From NCBI GenBank assembly GCA_018798825.1, contig CP076357.1:1-64000 (forward strand): a stretch of 64,000 nt of DNA. The letters run 5' to 3'. Made by a program: the position numbers and the translations under genes. The notes beneath the pieces were generated by a model, which did not search any database, was not told the origin of the DNA, and saw only the letters and a list, made by a program, of their open reading frames with translations. Below, piece after piece: positions 29,651 to 40,000 of this stretch. The DNA comes from Ochrobactrum sp. BTU1. GTDB taxonomy: Bacteria > Pseudomonadota > Alphaproteobacteria > Rhizobiales > Rhizobiaceae. Position 1 is the first letter of the stretch, and every line of letters starts with the position of its first letter.

Positions 29651-30780
29651 ATGCGCAATCCCATCACGATCATTGGAGCGGGTTTGGCTGGCCTTACCCT
29701 AGCACGCATTCTACATCTTCATGGAATTCCAGCGACCATCTACGAAGCCGAGAGTTCTGCGGGCTCACGGAAACAGGGCGGATTGCTGGATATCCATGCC
29801 TATAATGGCCAGCTCGCCCTAAAGGCCACCGAACTTCATGAAAAATTCCTGAGTCTTGTCCGTCCTGGCGAAGATGCGAAGCGTGTTGTTGATAAGAACG
29901 GTGTGATCCTATTCGATCATCCCGGCGGCGGACTGGCAAATCGTCCCGAAATCGACAGGGGCGATCTTCGCAACATGCTGATCAGTTCTATTCCTTCAGA
30001 TGCCATCAGATGGGGCCACAAGGTAACTTCGATAGTTCCTCTTGGAGGCGGCCGCTTTGAGGTCACGTTCGCTAACGGATCGACCACCGCAACCGACCTG
30101 CTCGTCGGTGCGGATGGCGCATGGTCCAAGGTTCGCCCGCTTCTGTCTGATGCAGCGCCGATCTATTCGGGTACTTCCTTCATAGAAACACTGCTGTTCG
30201 ATGGCGGTACTCGCCACAAGGTAAGCGCGGACGCGATTGGCAACGGCACATTGATGGCGGTTTCGCCTGGCCAGGGCATCTTGCACACCGTTACGCAAAC
30301 GGGACGCTTCATACATATGTGGCTTTGAACAGATCGGAGGAATAGACGCGTTCCATAGACTTCAGCGATCCAAAGGCTGGCTTGGCCCAGATCGCGGGGC
30401 AATTCGAAGGATGGGCTGATCCGCTTACCGCACTTATCACCGATGGTGAAACCGCTCCTTTGCTTCGCCCGATCTATGCCTTGCCAGTGGAACATCGATG
30501 GGACCGGGTTCCGGGCGTGACCCTACTTGGAGATGCTGCGCATCTGATGTCACCCTTCGCGGGCGAAGGTGCGAATCTCGCCCTTTATGATGGTTCCGAA
30601 CTGGCCAGAGGGCTCGTGTCGTCATCTGACAATCTGGAGTTTGCCCTGTCGGAATACGAGAGACACCTTTTTCCAAGAAGCATCGAAATTGCCGTGCAGA
30701 GCGCACGGAACTTGAGCCAATTCTTTGGTGAGGATGCTCCCGAAAGTGTGGTCCGCCTCTTCAGGAAGCATCTTGAATAG
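29651..30780 (+). pseudogene. Tet(X)-like FAD-dependent monooxygenase, inactivated
   Basis: The reading frame encodes an FAD monooxygenase of the Tet(X)-like group: [17 protein letters not shown] binds FAD near the start, [14 protein letters not shown] is in the middle, and GVTLLGDAAHLMSPFAGEGANLAL is in the 3' part. The first part stops after GRFIHMWL at about 30328. The homologous sequence continues in another frame ([10 protein letters not shown]), then meets a TAG at 30343-30345 and goes on as SIDFSDPKAGLAQI to 30780. So one frameshift near 30312 and one nonsense codon, probably replacing tryptophan, break the gene. The ATG at 29651 has AGGAG upstream. The intact ancestor would be about 375 residues. 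Confidence 0.85.
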
Positions 30781-30942
30781 AGGTGTTGTTCTCGCCAAGG
30801 ATGTCTGCTCCGACCTCTTAGCTGTCTGTCGGTAATGCGCCCCCATTTCAGTCATTAGAGCATCCTCCACACCTTCCTAAAGGCTGCCACTGCACTCCAG
30901 TGGATTATTTTCTGTGCACGGTGATTGCGCTTTCTGGACATA

Positions 30943-33900
30943 ATGTTGAGGATGCACGAAGCTCTCATCTCTAGGGAGGGCGACGTGACAACTGACAAAC
31001 AAGGTGTACTACGTGAAATCCATCTTCTCACGACAGATGTTCTGCTTTCGGAGCTAGTGAACGGATGTGAGGTCTCCTTGGGCGGAGAGAAGCGACTTGG
31101 AATCGCTTCACCAGATGCCAGGGCGATGCTCGATTGGTACCGTCGAAACCCCAAAAAATGGGCTGCGAACCTGAACGGCGACGACGTGGAGGTTCTCATA
31201 GATCTAGTTGGCTCGGAGCCGCCAAGCGTCGCTCCGGCTGCTGGAGCAAGTAATGCCCCTTCGGGAAGTCGATTGCGGCTCCTCAAACTTAGAGCTCATC
31301 GTTTCGCTGGCTTGCACGTCTACGGAAAAGCAAGCGAACCGCCTGAGATCTTTGAGTTCGAGCCAGAAAAACCTATCACGCTGTTAGAGGGTGCAAACGG
31401 CTCGGGCAAAACCTCCATAGCTAATGCGATCGTCTGGTGCCTGACGGGTCACCTGATCCGATCTCAACGGGCCCCTGAGCAAGGTCCAGTAGAATTTCTC
31501 TGCGAGATCTCGCATGCGAATGGATCGTCTACCAAACATCCGATGTCGGCAATCACGCCGCTTCCTCACGCGTACAGTGATTTGCCCGTTGATGGCGCAC
31601 CGATTTCGGCAGATAGCTGGGTTGAACTGACCTTCTGTGACGCCCACAGCAATCCGTTGCCTCCTGTTTTGCGGCGGCAGGAGCGAACACCTCGGGGGAA
31701 AATAGTCGAAGTCGTACCAGACTTCGCAGGTATCGACCTCGACCCAATCGCCTGGCGGATCGCCACGACGATGCCAGCATTGTTGCCATACCTTTCCGTT
31801 GGATCGACATCGCAACTCGGGGAGGCGGTGGCCAGACTGACGGGGCTTGCTGATCTTGTCGATCTGGCCAAGCACTCGGACAAGGTCTCGGATCGTATCA
31901 CCACAAGGACCTTGACAGAACAGAACTCGAAACTGGAGCAAGCCGCTCAGCAGTATCTGGAACAATCTAGCGACCTGCTGGCCATCGTCAATGAACATTC
32001 AGACATGGCCATCGAATGTGGGCTGCCAGTTGTTGAGGCGGCAGACGCGAAGGACAAGTTGGACGCGATATCTAACGGTTTTGCAGACCTCAAGGCGGCC
32101 CGCTTGGCCGGTGCGCGCGAGGTGCTCGACGAGACGTTCGATCCTGAGGACAAGCAGTCGCGCGATGGTCTCGAACGAAGCGTGCGGCCTGCGATTGAGC
32201 AGGTGAAACAATTATTCCGGTTGCCCGCCATAGTTCGCTTGCTCTCCCTCAAGCTCGACAAAGAGCAGACTGCGAAAGTGGCAGAGCTCGTCGGCGCGGT
32301 TGAAACCGAGGCGGCAACCTTGGCTGAACTCGTTAGCAGTCCGGATCTGGCACGCCGTGCACAGCTGTATGCGCGCGTGTCGGGATGGATGCACGATCAT
32401 GATGAGGCCTACGGGGGCAAGTGTCCGATCTGCATTCGATCACTCGAGGGCACTATCGACCCTGTCACCGGTCGTGAAGTGACCGATCATTTGACCGAAG
32501 CAGCTAAAGATCGCGACATCATTGCGCGAACCGTAGCTGAATGGTCGACCTTTTGGCTTGGTAGATTGCTTCGCGAACTGCCGGAGAGTTTCAGCAAAGA
32601 AGCTCGGCGAGACTTGCCGTCCTCGCCAGTAGATCTAATGCGCGAGGGTTTCCTAAAAGAGCTGTTCGAAACCGAGTCGATGTCAGGGACACTTGCTGGA
32701 TTGTCCACCGATGCGGTTGCACTGTTCAACAAGCACGCAGTGGTGCTCTCCGACTTCAACGAACCTGTTGACTTCAAATTTCCAGAGCAGCTTTCCGCTG
32801 CAAATGCGCTGGAACAAATGGTTGCAAGGATCAACCGTGCAGTCGCATTTACCGAGTGGATGGAGACGAACTCTGCCCAGCTTCGAAAGCTCTCTCTCAT
32901 TTATCAAAAAGGTGAAGACGGATCAGAAGATGCTGACCGCGCCATTTCTAAACGCCTCACGGCGCTGTTGGCGATTGTGGAGGGCGCAACCCCACTAAAT
33001 AGTGCGATCGATCTCGTCGGCCGAATGCTACGCTATAAAGGAGAGCATACTCGAGCAAAAACTCGCATTGAAGCTTGTGGTAAGGCTAAGGAAGCCCTCG
33101 CGATTATCGCGCCACTTGGCGGGCTCGCGCAGACGCAGGTGGATGCGCTTAGAACCAAGCTTCACAAGCGTTCGGAGCACTGGCGGAAGGAAATGTTCCG
33201 CAATGCCACGGAGTTTGCCCCAGAGCTTACGAGTACGGGAATGGATGCCAAGGGCATTCTGGAGCTGAGGGTCGGGCGGCAGGGAGTGGACGCGCCTGCC
33301 CAGCACATTTCGAACGCTTCAGCTCTACGAGGCGCCTTGCTTGGCTTCTTCCTTGCCTTCCGCGAGCATGTTCTGGCAAAGCGTGGTGGGTTGGAAACTC
33401 TGGTCCTGGATGACCCCCAGGAGTTACTCGACAACGACAATAGAGAGCGGCTCGCCCGAGGGCTCAGCAAGCTCGCCAGAAGCGGGGCGCAGCTACTGGT
33501 GACGACCCATGATCGCAAGTTCGCTCGCTCGGTAGTTGGAGAGAACAGGGCCGACGATGTCGTCTCGCATGTGTCCGTTCACCCTGTTAACGCGGTGCGC
33601 CCGACGCTGAGACTGTCTCCAGCCATAGAGGAGGTCGATCGCAAGCGGGAGGAGTTTTTCAAGAACCCTGATGACGCCATTCTGGCGCAGGACTACGCCT
33701 CGGCATTGAGAGTCTTCCTCGAAGGGAGACTGGGGGATATCTTCGATGAATTTACTCATCCGGCATACTCATCCGGTACCAAAGCTCTGACGCTGTTCCC
33801 TTTGCTAGATAAGCTCAAAGGGCTTGTCGCCGACGGCGAGGGAGAGTTGTTCACGAGTGCTACCCTGAAGCGTTTCGCCGATAATTCGGCGCTCGCCTCC

Positions 33901-34890
33901 GGAGCTGAAGCGCGCAGGGTGCTCAATAATTCTCACCACGACAAAGCTTCTATCAGTTATATGGACGTCAAGAACGTCGCGTCGCAATTCGCTCAATTGC
34001 GTAGCAGCATCGAAGATGTCCATCAGCAGTTCCGATATCATCGCTGGCGAGAGCCGCTCGCTCCTGACACACCTGCTGACAACGTCGTTGGGCTGAAGCC
34101 GATGACGCGATTGGACTTTGCAGTTCCTCTTTGCCCTGACATTGCTGCCTTCGCGGGCAAGCTGTCTGACGCCGGTTCTCAAGATGTGGCAGAGGAACAG
34201 TTGATTGGAGAGTGGTTTGATTCCAAGTCGTTGTACTTCATCCGGGGAGAAACCCTCGGCTTTGCAATTCCGTCTGGTTCTGTCGCGATTGTGGAGTCAG
34301 AGCCCTATCCGGGGCGGGATCAGAATCTAGTTATCGCTCGTCCGAAGGGACAGATTCTCGCACGACGTCTTATACGCGCGACGGGATCGACTGGTCTATC
34401 CCTCGCCGCCCAGATGCCCGATCCTAGGCAATCGCGGAAGAGCCTTATATTTGACGACAGCAAGGTGAAACTGCACCGCATCGTAGGAGCGATCTTCAGC
34501 ACCATGCCACCGCCTAAAGGAGGCGATGAAGCAACTGAGATCGCAGACGTGCCAGAACTGTCAAGGATCACGATCGCTTATCGGGTAAAGGAAGAAAGTG
34601 CAGTGCCGTTGGCGCTTCCTGGTCAGATCGTACTGGGTGGTGACGAACTAAATGCGTCTGATCTGGACGCATGGGAAGGACATCTGGTTGCCGTGTCGCT
34701 CAACACAGGCGTCAACGTCTTCAAGCGTATTGGTGCAAGGCTAACTGGTCGGTTCCGCCATCTTCGACAGTTCGAGACGATCGGGGGACTTGGGTCTTCT
34801 GTGCTCATCGCCACTGAACAGCTGGACGACACGCCGGACGTCCCGGTAATGATGTCGGCTAGAAAAGTCATTGGCGTACTTTATGACTAA
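30943..34890 (+). CDS. Large Rad50-like AAA ATPase with C-terminal S24/LexA-like domain
   Basis: This protein of about 1315 residues is an SMC/Rad50-type ATPase. Walker A GANGSGKTS lies near residue 150, a CPIC zinc-hook-like motif near residue 493 between long helical stretches, and Walker B LVLDDPQELLDN near residue 820 with TTHD after it. The region after that has an LNNSHHD motif. Near residues 1095-1200 a LexA/S24-like fold is suggested by LGFAIPSGSVAIVE, GQILARRLI and HRIVGAIF. The catalytic serine and lysine positions appear replaced, so autocleavage is unlikely. The start is uncertain (ATG 30943 or 30952, TTG 30925). It heads the defence island and precedes a GIY-YIG-like gene. I do not recognise the system. 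Confidence 0.75.
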   Translation: MLRMHEALISREGDVTTDKQGVLREIHLLTTDVLLSELVNGCEVSLGGEKRLGIASPDARAMLDWYRRNPKKWAANLNGDDVEVLIDLVGSEPPSVAPAAGASNAPSGSRLRLLKLRAHRFAGLHVYGKASEPPEIFEFEPEKPITLLEGANGSGKTSIANAIVWCLTGHLIRSQRAPEQGPVEFLCEISHANGSSTKHPMSAITPLPHAYSDLPVDGAPISADSWVELTFCDAHSNPLPPVLRRQERTPRGKIVEVVPDFAGIDLDPIAWRIATTMPALLPYLSVGSTSQLGEAVARLTGLADLVDLAKHSDKVSDRITTRTLTEQNSKLEQAAQQYLEQSSDLLAIVNEHSDMAIECGLPVVEAADAKDKLDAISNGFADLKAARLAGAREVLDETFDPEDKQSRDGLERSVRPAIEQVKQLFRLPAIVRLLSLKLDKEQTAKVAELVGAVETEAATLAELVSSPDLARRAQLYARVSGWMHDHDEAYGGKCPICIRSLEGTIDPVTGREVTDHLTEAAKDRDIIARTVAEWSTFWLGRLLRELPESFSKEARRDLPSSPVDLMREGFLKELFETESMSGTLAGLSTDAVALFNKHAVVLSDFNEPVDFKFPEQLSAANALEQMVARINRAVAFTEWMETNSAQLRKLSLIYQKGEDGSEDADRAISKRLTALLAIVEGATPLNSAIDLVGRMLRYKGEHTRAKTRIEACGKAKEALAIIAPLGGLAQTQVDALRTKLHKRSEHWRKEMFRNATEFAPELTSTGMDAKGILELRVGRQGVDAPAQHISNASALRGALLGFFLAFREHVLAKRGGLETLVLDDPQELLDNDNRERLARGLSKLARSGAQLLVTTHDRKFARSVVGENRADDVVSHVSVHPVNAVRPTLRLSPAIEEVDRKREEFFKNPDDAILAQDYASALRVFLEGRLGDIFDEFTHPAYSSGTKALTLFPLLDKLKGLVADGEGELFTSATLKRFADNSALASGAEARRVLNNSHHDKASISYMDVKNVASQFAQLRSSIEDVHQQFRYHRWREPLAPDTPADNVVGLKPMTRLDFAVPLCPDIAAFAGKLSDAGSQDVAEEQLIGEWFDSKSLYFIRGETLGFAIPSGSVAIVESEPYPGRDQNLVIARPKGQILARRLIRATGSTGLSLAAQMPDPRQSRKSLIFDDSKVKLHRIVGAIFSTMPPPKGGDEATEIADVPELSRITIAYRVKEESAVPLALPGQIVLGGDELNASDLDAWEGHLVAVSLNTGVNVFKRIGARLTGRFRHLRQFETIGGLGSSVLIATEQLDDTPDVPVMMSARKVIGVLYD

Positions 34891-35192
34891 GGCTAATGAT
34901 ACAATTCAACCCTCAGGGCTCACATTATTGCGCACTACCTGTGACCATTGGCACTTAGTGTGGTATGAGCAGAACAAATCGTCTTCGGACGATATCAGAC
35001 GGTTTCGACGCTCTTCCGCCACACGGTTCTTACGATGACAAGGGCGTAAATTTGCGGTCGACAGACGAGAACTTATCTTGGAACCAAGCTTTTACGGCCG
35101 GGTCAGGTTGGCTTCGCGCTGCTATGGATTCCTGGTTATTCAGCGAATGAGCATACTCTATTGATGTTTGATGTTCTTGGAGGTGGCGTGGC

Positions 35193-35387
35193 ATGTCCGA
35201 AAGCCGGTCGACAGCTGTAGACCCCGTGAGGGCCAATCTTAGGATCTCAGTCAATGGTAGGGGCCTCTGGTTTTCGCGAAGGAAAATTGGCCCTTTAGAT
35301 TTCGGAGATACCGTGTTTACCTGCCGAGCCTCAGGACGCCCTATGACTTGCTTTGTACTGGCGTGCGAAAGTAATATCTCCATATGA
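35193..35387 (+). CDS. Small hypothetical protein coupled to the GIY-YIG-like gene
   Basis: The 64-residue ORF has a strong GGAGG ribosome site at 35179-35183, and its stop overlaps the ATG of the next gene (ATGA at 35384-35387). These two signs favour a real, translationally coupled gene. The product is basic with several cysteines and has no domain I recognise. It could be a small regulator or antitoxin-like partner, but that is speculation. The 300 bases before it contain only a doubtful 61-codon ORF at 34965-35150. Confidence 0.5.
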   Translation: MSESRSTAVDPVRANLRISVNGRGLWFSRRKIGPLDFGDTVFTCRASGRPMTCFVLACESNISI

Positions 35388-36334
35388 CTGAGAATCAATC
35401 CGATAACAAACTAAAGCGCGATCTTGCCGAGCTGTTAGGGGCTAAGCGATTCGACATCGAACACGCCCTAAGCATGTATGCTGCAAGCTTTGTGCTGATG
35501 CCTGCTTTCGCAATTTACGAGAAAGAGGTCGTCGCGACGTACAAGTCGCAACTCGAGAATTGTCACATCTATGTTATTGGTACAACGCCGGCGATAGAAG
35601 CCGTTGATCAACGACTCGATGACGGGCGACTTGTCATTGGTATGTTCGTTGCCGGCAAGCGTCATGAGCTTACTTGGCCAATGCCTGATGGTGTAGAGAT
35701 GGTCGAAACCGAGCGAGGTTGGTTCATCAAAAACGGTGACGGCTACTGGGCACCCTCTGACGACGAGATTGCGGAACGGTTGAACAATGAACATGATGCG
35801 ATCCGTTTCGATGTTCTCTATATCGGTCAGGCTTATGGCACAGATGGGTCCCGCAATGCTCTGGACCGGCTATTAAAGCACGAGACCCTACAACGTATTG
35901 CGATCAAGGGGGTGCCTGCCGATCGTCGGCTCATGCTTCTCATGCTAGCGATCGAGTCGGGCACCCGCATGATCACTTTCGTGAATCCTTGGGCCGACAA
36001 CACGGAGGACGGGGGCAACCGCATCTCCGCGGGCTTAGATAAACTATTCGGGACCTCAGAAGCCGAGCGCGTAACCCTCTTCGAAGCGTCCCTGATCCGG
36101 CACTTTCAGCCGCCATTCAATAAGGAGTTTAAGGATAGCTTTCCGTCTACCAATCTAAAGGTTTTAGCAGACTGCTACGACAAAGATTTCTCCGCTTTGA
36201 TCTCGGAGATCTGCATCGATGAACTCCCATTCAAAATGTTATCGGACGCCGTTGCGCCCTCGCAGTATCACACTGCAAAGATCGACCTTCACCAGGACGA
36301 GGCACGTCAGGTGTTCTTCGGAAGGGAAGAATAG
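35384..36334 (+). CDS. GIY-YIG-like nuclease domain protein
   Basis: The 316-residue protein has a C-terminal half that matches the GIY-YIG pattern: DVLYIGQAYG (near residue 142), then an arginine and histidine in SRNALDRLLKHETLQ, and the late motif EASLIRHFQPPFNKEF (near residue 232) with the metal-binding glutamate and the closing asparagine. The canonical first GIY strand is not obvious. The N-terminal 140 residues are unfamiliar. It is coupled to the small ORF at 35193 and follows the large Rad50-like ATPase, so it is a likely nuclease effector of one defence system. The pairing is inference. Confidence 0.65.
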   Translation: MTENQSDNKLKRDLAELLGAKRFDIEHALSMYAASFVLMPAFAIYEKEVVATYKSQLENCHIYVIGTTPAIEAVDQRLDDGRLVIGMFVAGKRHELTWPMPDGVEMVETERGWFIKNGDGYWAPSDDEIAERLNNEHDAIRFDVLYIGQAYGTDGSRNALDRLLKHETLQRIAIKGVPADRRLMLLMLAIESGTRMITFVNPWADNTEDGGNRISAGLDKLFGTSEAERVTLFEASLIRHFQPPFNKEFKDSFPSTNLKVLADCYDKDFSALISEICIDELPFKMLSDAVAPSQYHTAKIDLHQDEARQVFFGREE

Positions 36335-37089
36335 CTTCGCTAAGGTCGTTAGTAACGTGAACTTTCAGGATATTGCGCGATGGGTTTTAAGGCGAACGTT
36401 TGTGCCGCAAACGGAGGCTATTCAGCCGATATTGCAACCCAGAGCTGGCCCAAGTAAATGAAATCGCGAGCATGATTCTGAAAACCGACAGTCCGCTCCC
36501 GGCCCCATTGCGGTCGTAGAAGCTCCGCAGGATTCACTCCTGACTGGTAATCTGGAATGGCCGAAGCGTGTGCGTTCTTAACTTCGAATCCAAAACCGAA
36601 ACCCGTCCACGAAATCTGCTAAAATTACATCGATTATGATCCGGTCTGAGACAGCAGACCGTCTGCAACTTTAGAATGCAGAAGGCGCGGATGGCTGATA
36701 ACTATATTGATACTCTGGATGGCCACCGTTTCATCTCCGACGGGTCGCCATTGCAATGTGGAGTGAAGTCGCTGGCCTGAAATATGCTCATAACAGCGTC
36801 TTAGGCCAAAGTACGCCCGAGGTCAGCTGAACACAGGAGTGCTGTTTTGAAGGAAGGATGGGCCATCGCAGGCTGGGCTGACCGATAACGCGAGTGAACC
36901 CGGCTTCGCGTCCTAAGTGGTTGGCGAAATTGCAGCCATTTTAATGTTTGGCGGCCTTGTCGATCAATTTGGCATTACGACGCTTTTCGTCTCCCACGAA
37001 GACATTCTCCGCAGTTTCAGATCGCCGATTGAAATTGGCAGGTCGAAGCAGACAAGCTGGATGTTGCTGCACGGTGCTAGCGTGTTTAG
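36335..37089. other. Gene-poor spacer in the defence island
   Basis: About 750 bases between the GIY-YIG-like gene and the NACHT gene. Short frames exist but none has a recognisable domain or good ribosome site. It holds CAGTCCGC near 36490 and GCGGTCGT near 36513, an imperfect inverted repeat around CCCCATTG. The spacer may mark a junction between separately acquired defence modules. Confidence 0.35.
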
Positions 37090-40000
37090 ATGCCATCTCC
37101 AATCACTGAAAGATCGATTCCTGTGCCAAGTTCCGCGTCCAAATCAGAAAACTCTCGGAAACAAAAGCGAAATGCTCCTGACAGCAAGCGGCGCGTTGCG
37201 GGAGGGGCCGCGACAGGGGGCGGAGTCAATTTTCAGGCGGCTGTAACAGCCATTGCGTACGTATATATGGTGCGCGGGCGGCCACTCAAATGGCTCGACG
37301 GGCTCTATGACGATATTCCTGTCTCTGTAGACGCAGAGACCGGTAGGGGCGGCGATGATATTCAACTCGTCCTGAAAGGAGGCAGCCGATGCGATGTGCA
37401 GGTCAAGCGAGGATTGCAGCGTGGCGACGATCTTTGGGATCCCTTGCTGGCGATGGGGAGGGCGATCGCCGAAGGTGAGATCGAATTTGGGGTTCTTGCG
37501 GTTTCTACCAGCAGCAGCGGCACTATTCGCGAGGAACTGGCGAATGCCATTTTCAGGATTGGTGATGGCCGTACCGACGATCTTCCGGAAATCGCTGTAG
37601 CATTCCTCGAAAAGCTCGACACTGCTGGTTTGAGTCGATCGGTCTGCAAGACTTTGCGCATTGTTACGCTCTCGGCAGCCACGCATGATGGAGCATCAAT
37701 TGCTGCCGCACGGGCTGAACTCGGGCATGTCTGTCGCGCCGGGTCGATAGATGCCGCTTGGAACGAGCTATATTGTGATGGAATGGAGTTGATTGACCGT
37801 CGCGGCCGCCGCGAACTTTCATCAATCGTGCAGCTTCTCAGAGTGGACAAGATTGAATTGATCGATGGAGTCCGATCGCCTGCCGGGTTGCTCTCAACTC
37901 TAGCGGATTGGACAATCAGGACGAATGCGAGTTTCTCGATTTTCGGAGTGAAGAAGCCGCTTCGGCTCAGCGAGGCCTGGATACCGCTGCAGGCAATCGT
38001 TCGTGAAGAACAGTCAGTCCCTTCCGATCCGATGGCTGCTCTCCACGCCTATCAGGCTTGGCACAGTCGAGAATACGCCCGCGATACTAAAAGCATAGAT
38101 CCTGAGACGCTCGGCCGGTTCGCCAAACTTGCTGTCTTGGTGGCAGGGCCAGGCATGGGAAAAACTACGCTATTGAGGAGGATCGCTCAGGCCTATGCGA
38201 AGGATGGCATTCCGGTTCTCAATGTCAGGCTCACTTCAGTCGCTGCGCGCATGCAGAGCGGCGAAACCTTCGAGGAAGCAGTTTTCACGCTTGGCTTGTC
38301 CGGAAGTAAAATATCGGCCGAAGCGGCAAGAGACGCTGATATCCGGAATTGGGTGCTCCTCTGTGACGGTCTTGACGAAACGGGAACTGCCCAAGTTCAG
38401 ATTGCATCTTCTGCGGAGCGTTTTGCGGTGGGTCATCCGGATTGCCGGGTCATCGTAACGACGCGGCCGGTCGGATACCATGCTAGCGATCTAGGTGCTT
38501 GGCGTCACTATGACATCGTACCAATAGATCGGTCAGTCGCCCAGCAACACTTGACAAGACTCCTACGCGAGATTGGAACACAAGGACCGAGACCTCTTGA
38601 TGACCCGGAGGACATCGCCAGAGCCGAGTTGGAAGAGGATGCTGTCGCGGCAACGATATTGCGCTCGCCGCTCCTATTGTCCCTCGGCGCCTCGCTGATC
38701 GCGCGAGGCGGCTCGCTGAGCTTAAGCCGAAACCGGCTCTACGAACAGCTCTTTGGGCTTGTAGATGAAGCGCCGAATTCGAGGACACCCGAGCCGCCAG
38801 CACAATCGTTCGTACTTCGTAGGTTTCTCGACATCCTCGGATGGCAGATCTCTTCTAACCCTATTGCATCGGTCAACATTGTTGTCGGTAATTGCGCAAA
38901 GATCCTTGAAGAAGAACTTGGAGTGAAGCCGCTCGCAGCTCAGGCCGAGGCGCAGTCTTATCTGCGCTATTGGCAGGATGTAGGACTTATCGAGCGCGTT
39001 GGCCTGCAAGGTGTGGAGACCCTTACCTTTATCCACAAAACGTTCGGTGAGTTCGCAGCAGCGCGCTTTCTAGTAGCGCTGCCATTAACTGAAAGAGTGG
39101 CTACTTTATCGTCGATCCGCATTGAGGATAGCTGGGAGGAAGTGCTGAATTTTGCGGCAATGCGTGGTCTAGCCGGAGACGTCTGTATGCTACTGATGGA
39201 GGGCATTACGTTTGATGGCCCCGGAATTGCTTCGATAGTTCGATGCCTCGAGATTTGTGGTGAAGTAGAGTTTGCACCAAGCGAGAAGGTCCGTCACGCG
39301 ATCCTTGATTACGCGTTCGAGGTGATAATGTCGCCGCGCCGGGAGAGGGCGGCCGAAGTCGGTATAGCAATGATTGCTTACGCGCAGCGCTTTCCTGACG
39401 AAGTGGCGGTACGCTGCACGAACTTAACTTCTCAGCCCCAGTCTTGGACGCGTTTGGCTGCCTGGACCGCCTTGGTTGCGGCCGGACCGCATTATCTTGA
39501 GGTAGATCGTCTGCGGATGATCATTCGCGACGAAGCTTCGCTTGCCGTGTCTGAAAAGCGGACGAGGCATAGTGACCGCGTGGCATATGGGCCCGCCAAA
39601 GAGTGTGATCTAGCCCGAAGCTTCGTGCTTAATGGCGCACGGCTGTTGCTGGAACACTATCCAGGACCGGCGACCGACGACGTCGTGGTCGCAGCAATGC
39701 AAACCAAGGGTCTTGGGAGCATTGCCTTTCTTCGGCGAGCTTCGCGATTGCTAAAAGAGTTTGGAAAGTCGATTGATATTTGGCCGGAACTGACGAAGAA
39801 TTCCCTGAACCAGTTCAGGCTGTCGGCCGAATTCCTCGACGCACAGCGCAAGGCGCTCTCCGCACAACTCGATGCTATTGACGGTGGCGTGGGAACAGTA
39901 GAGGTCCAACCGGCCGTAAGGCCCAAACTGCTGAATCTGAGTGCGCTCTTTCTTGTGACTAACTACATGGAACTGCCACTCGACGACGTCTGGAATTGGG

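Noticed and set aside
36917..37246. Plus-strand ORF of 109 codons before the NACHT gene
   Set aside because: It overlaps the NACHT start in another frame and shows no domain.
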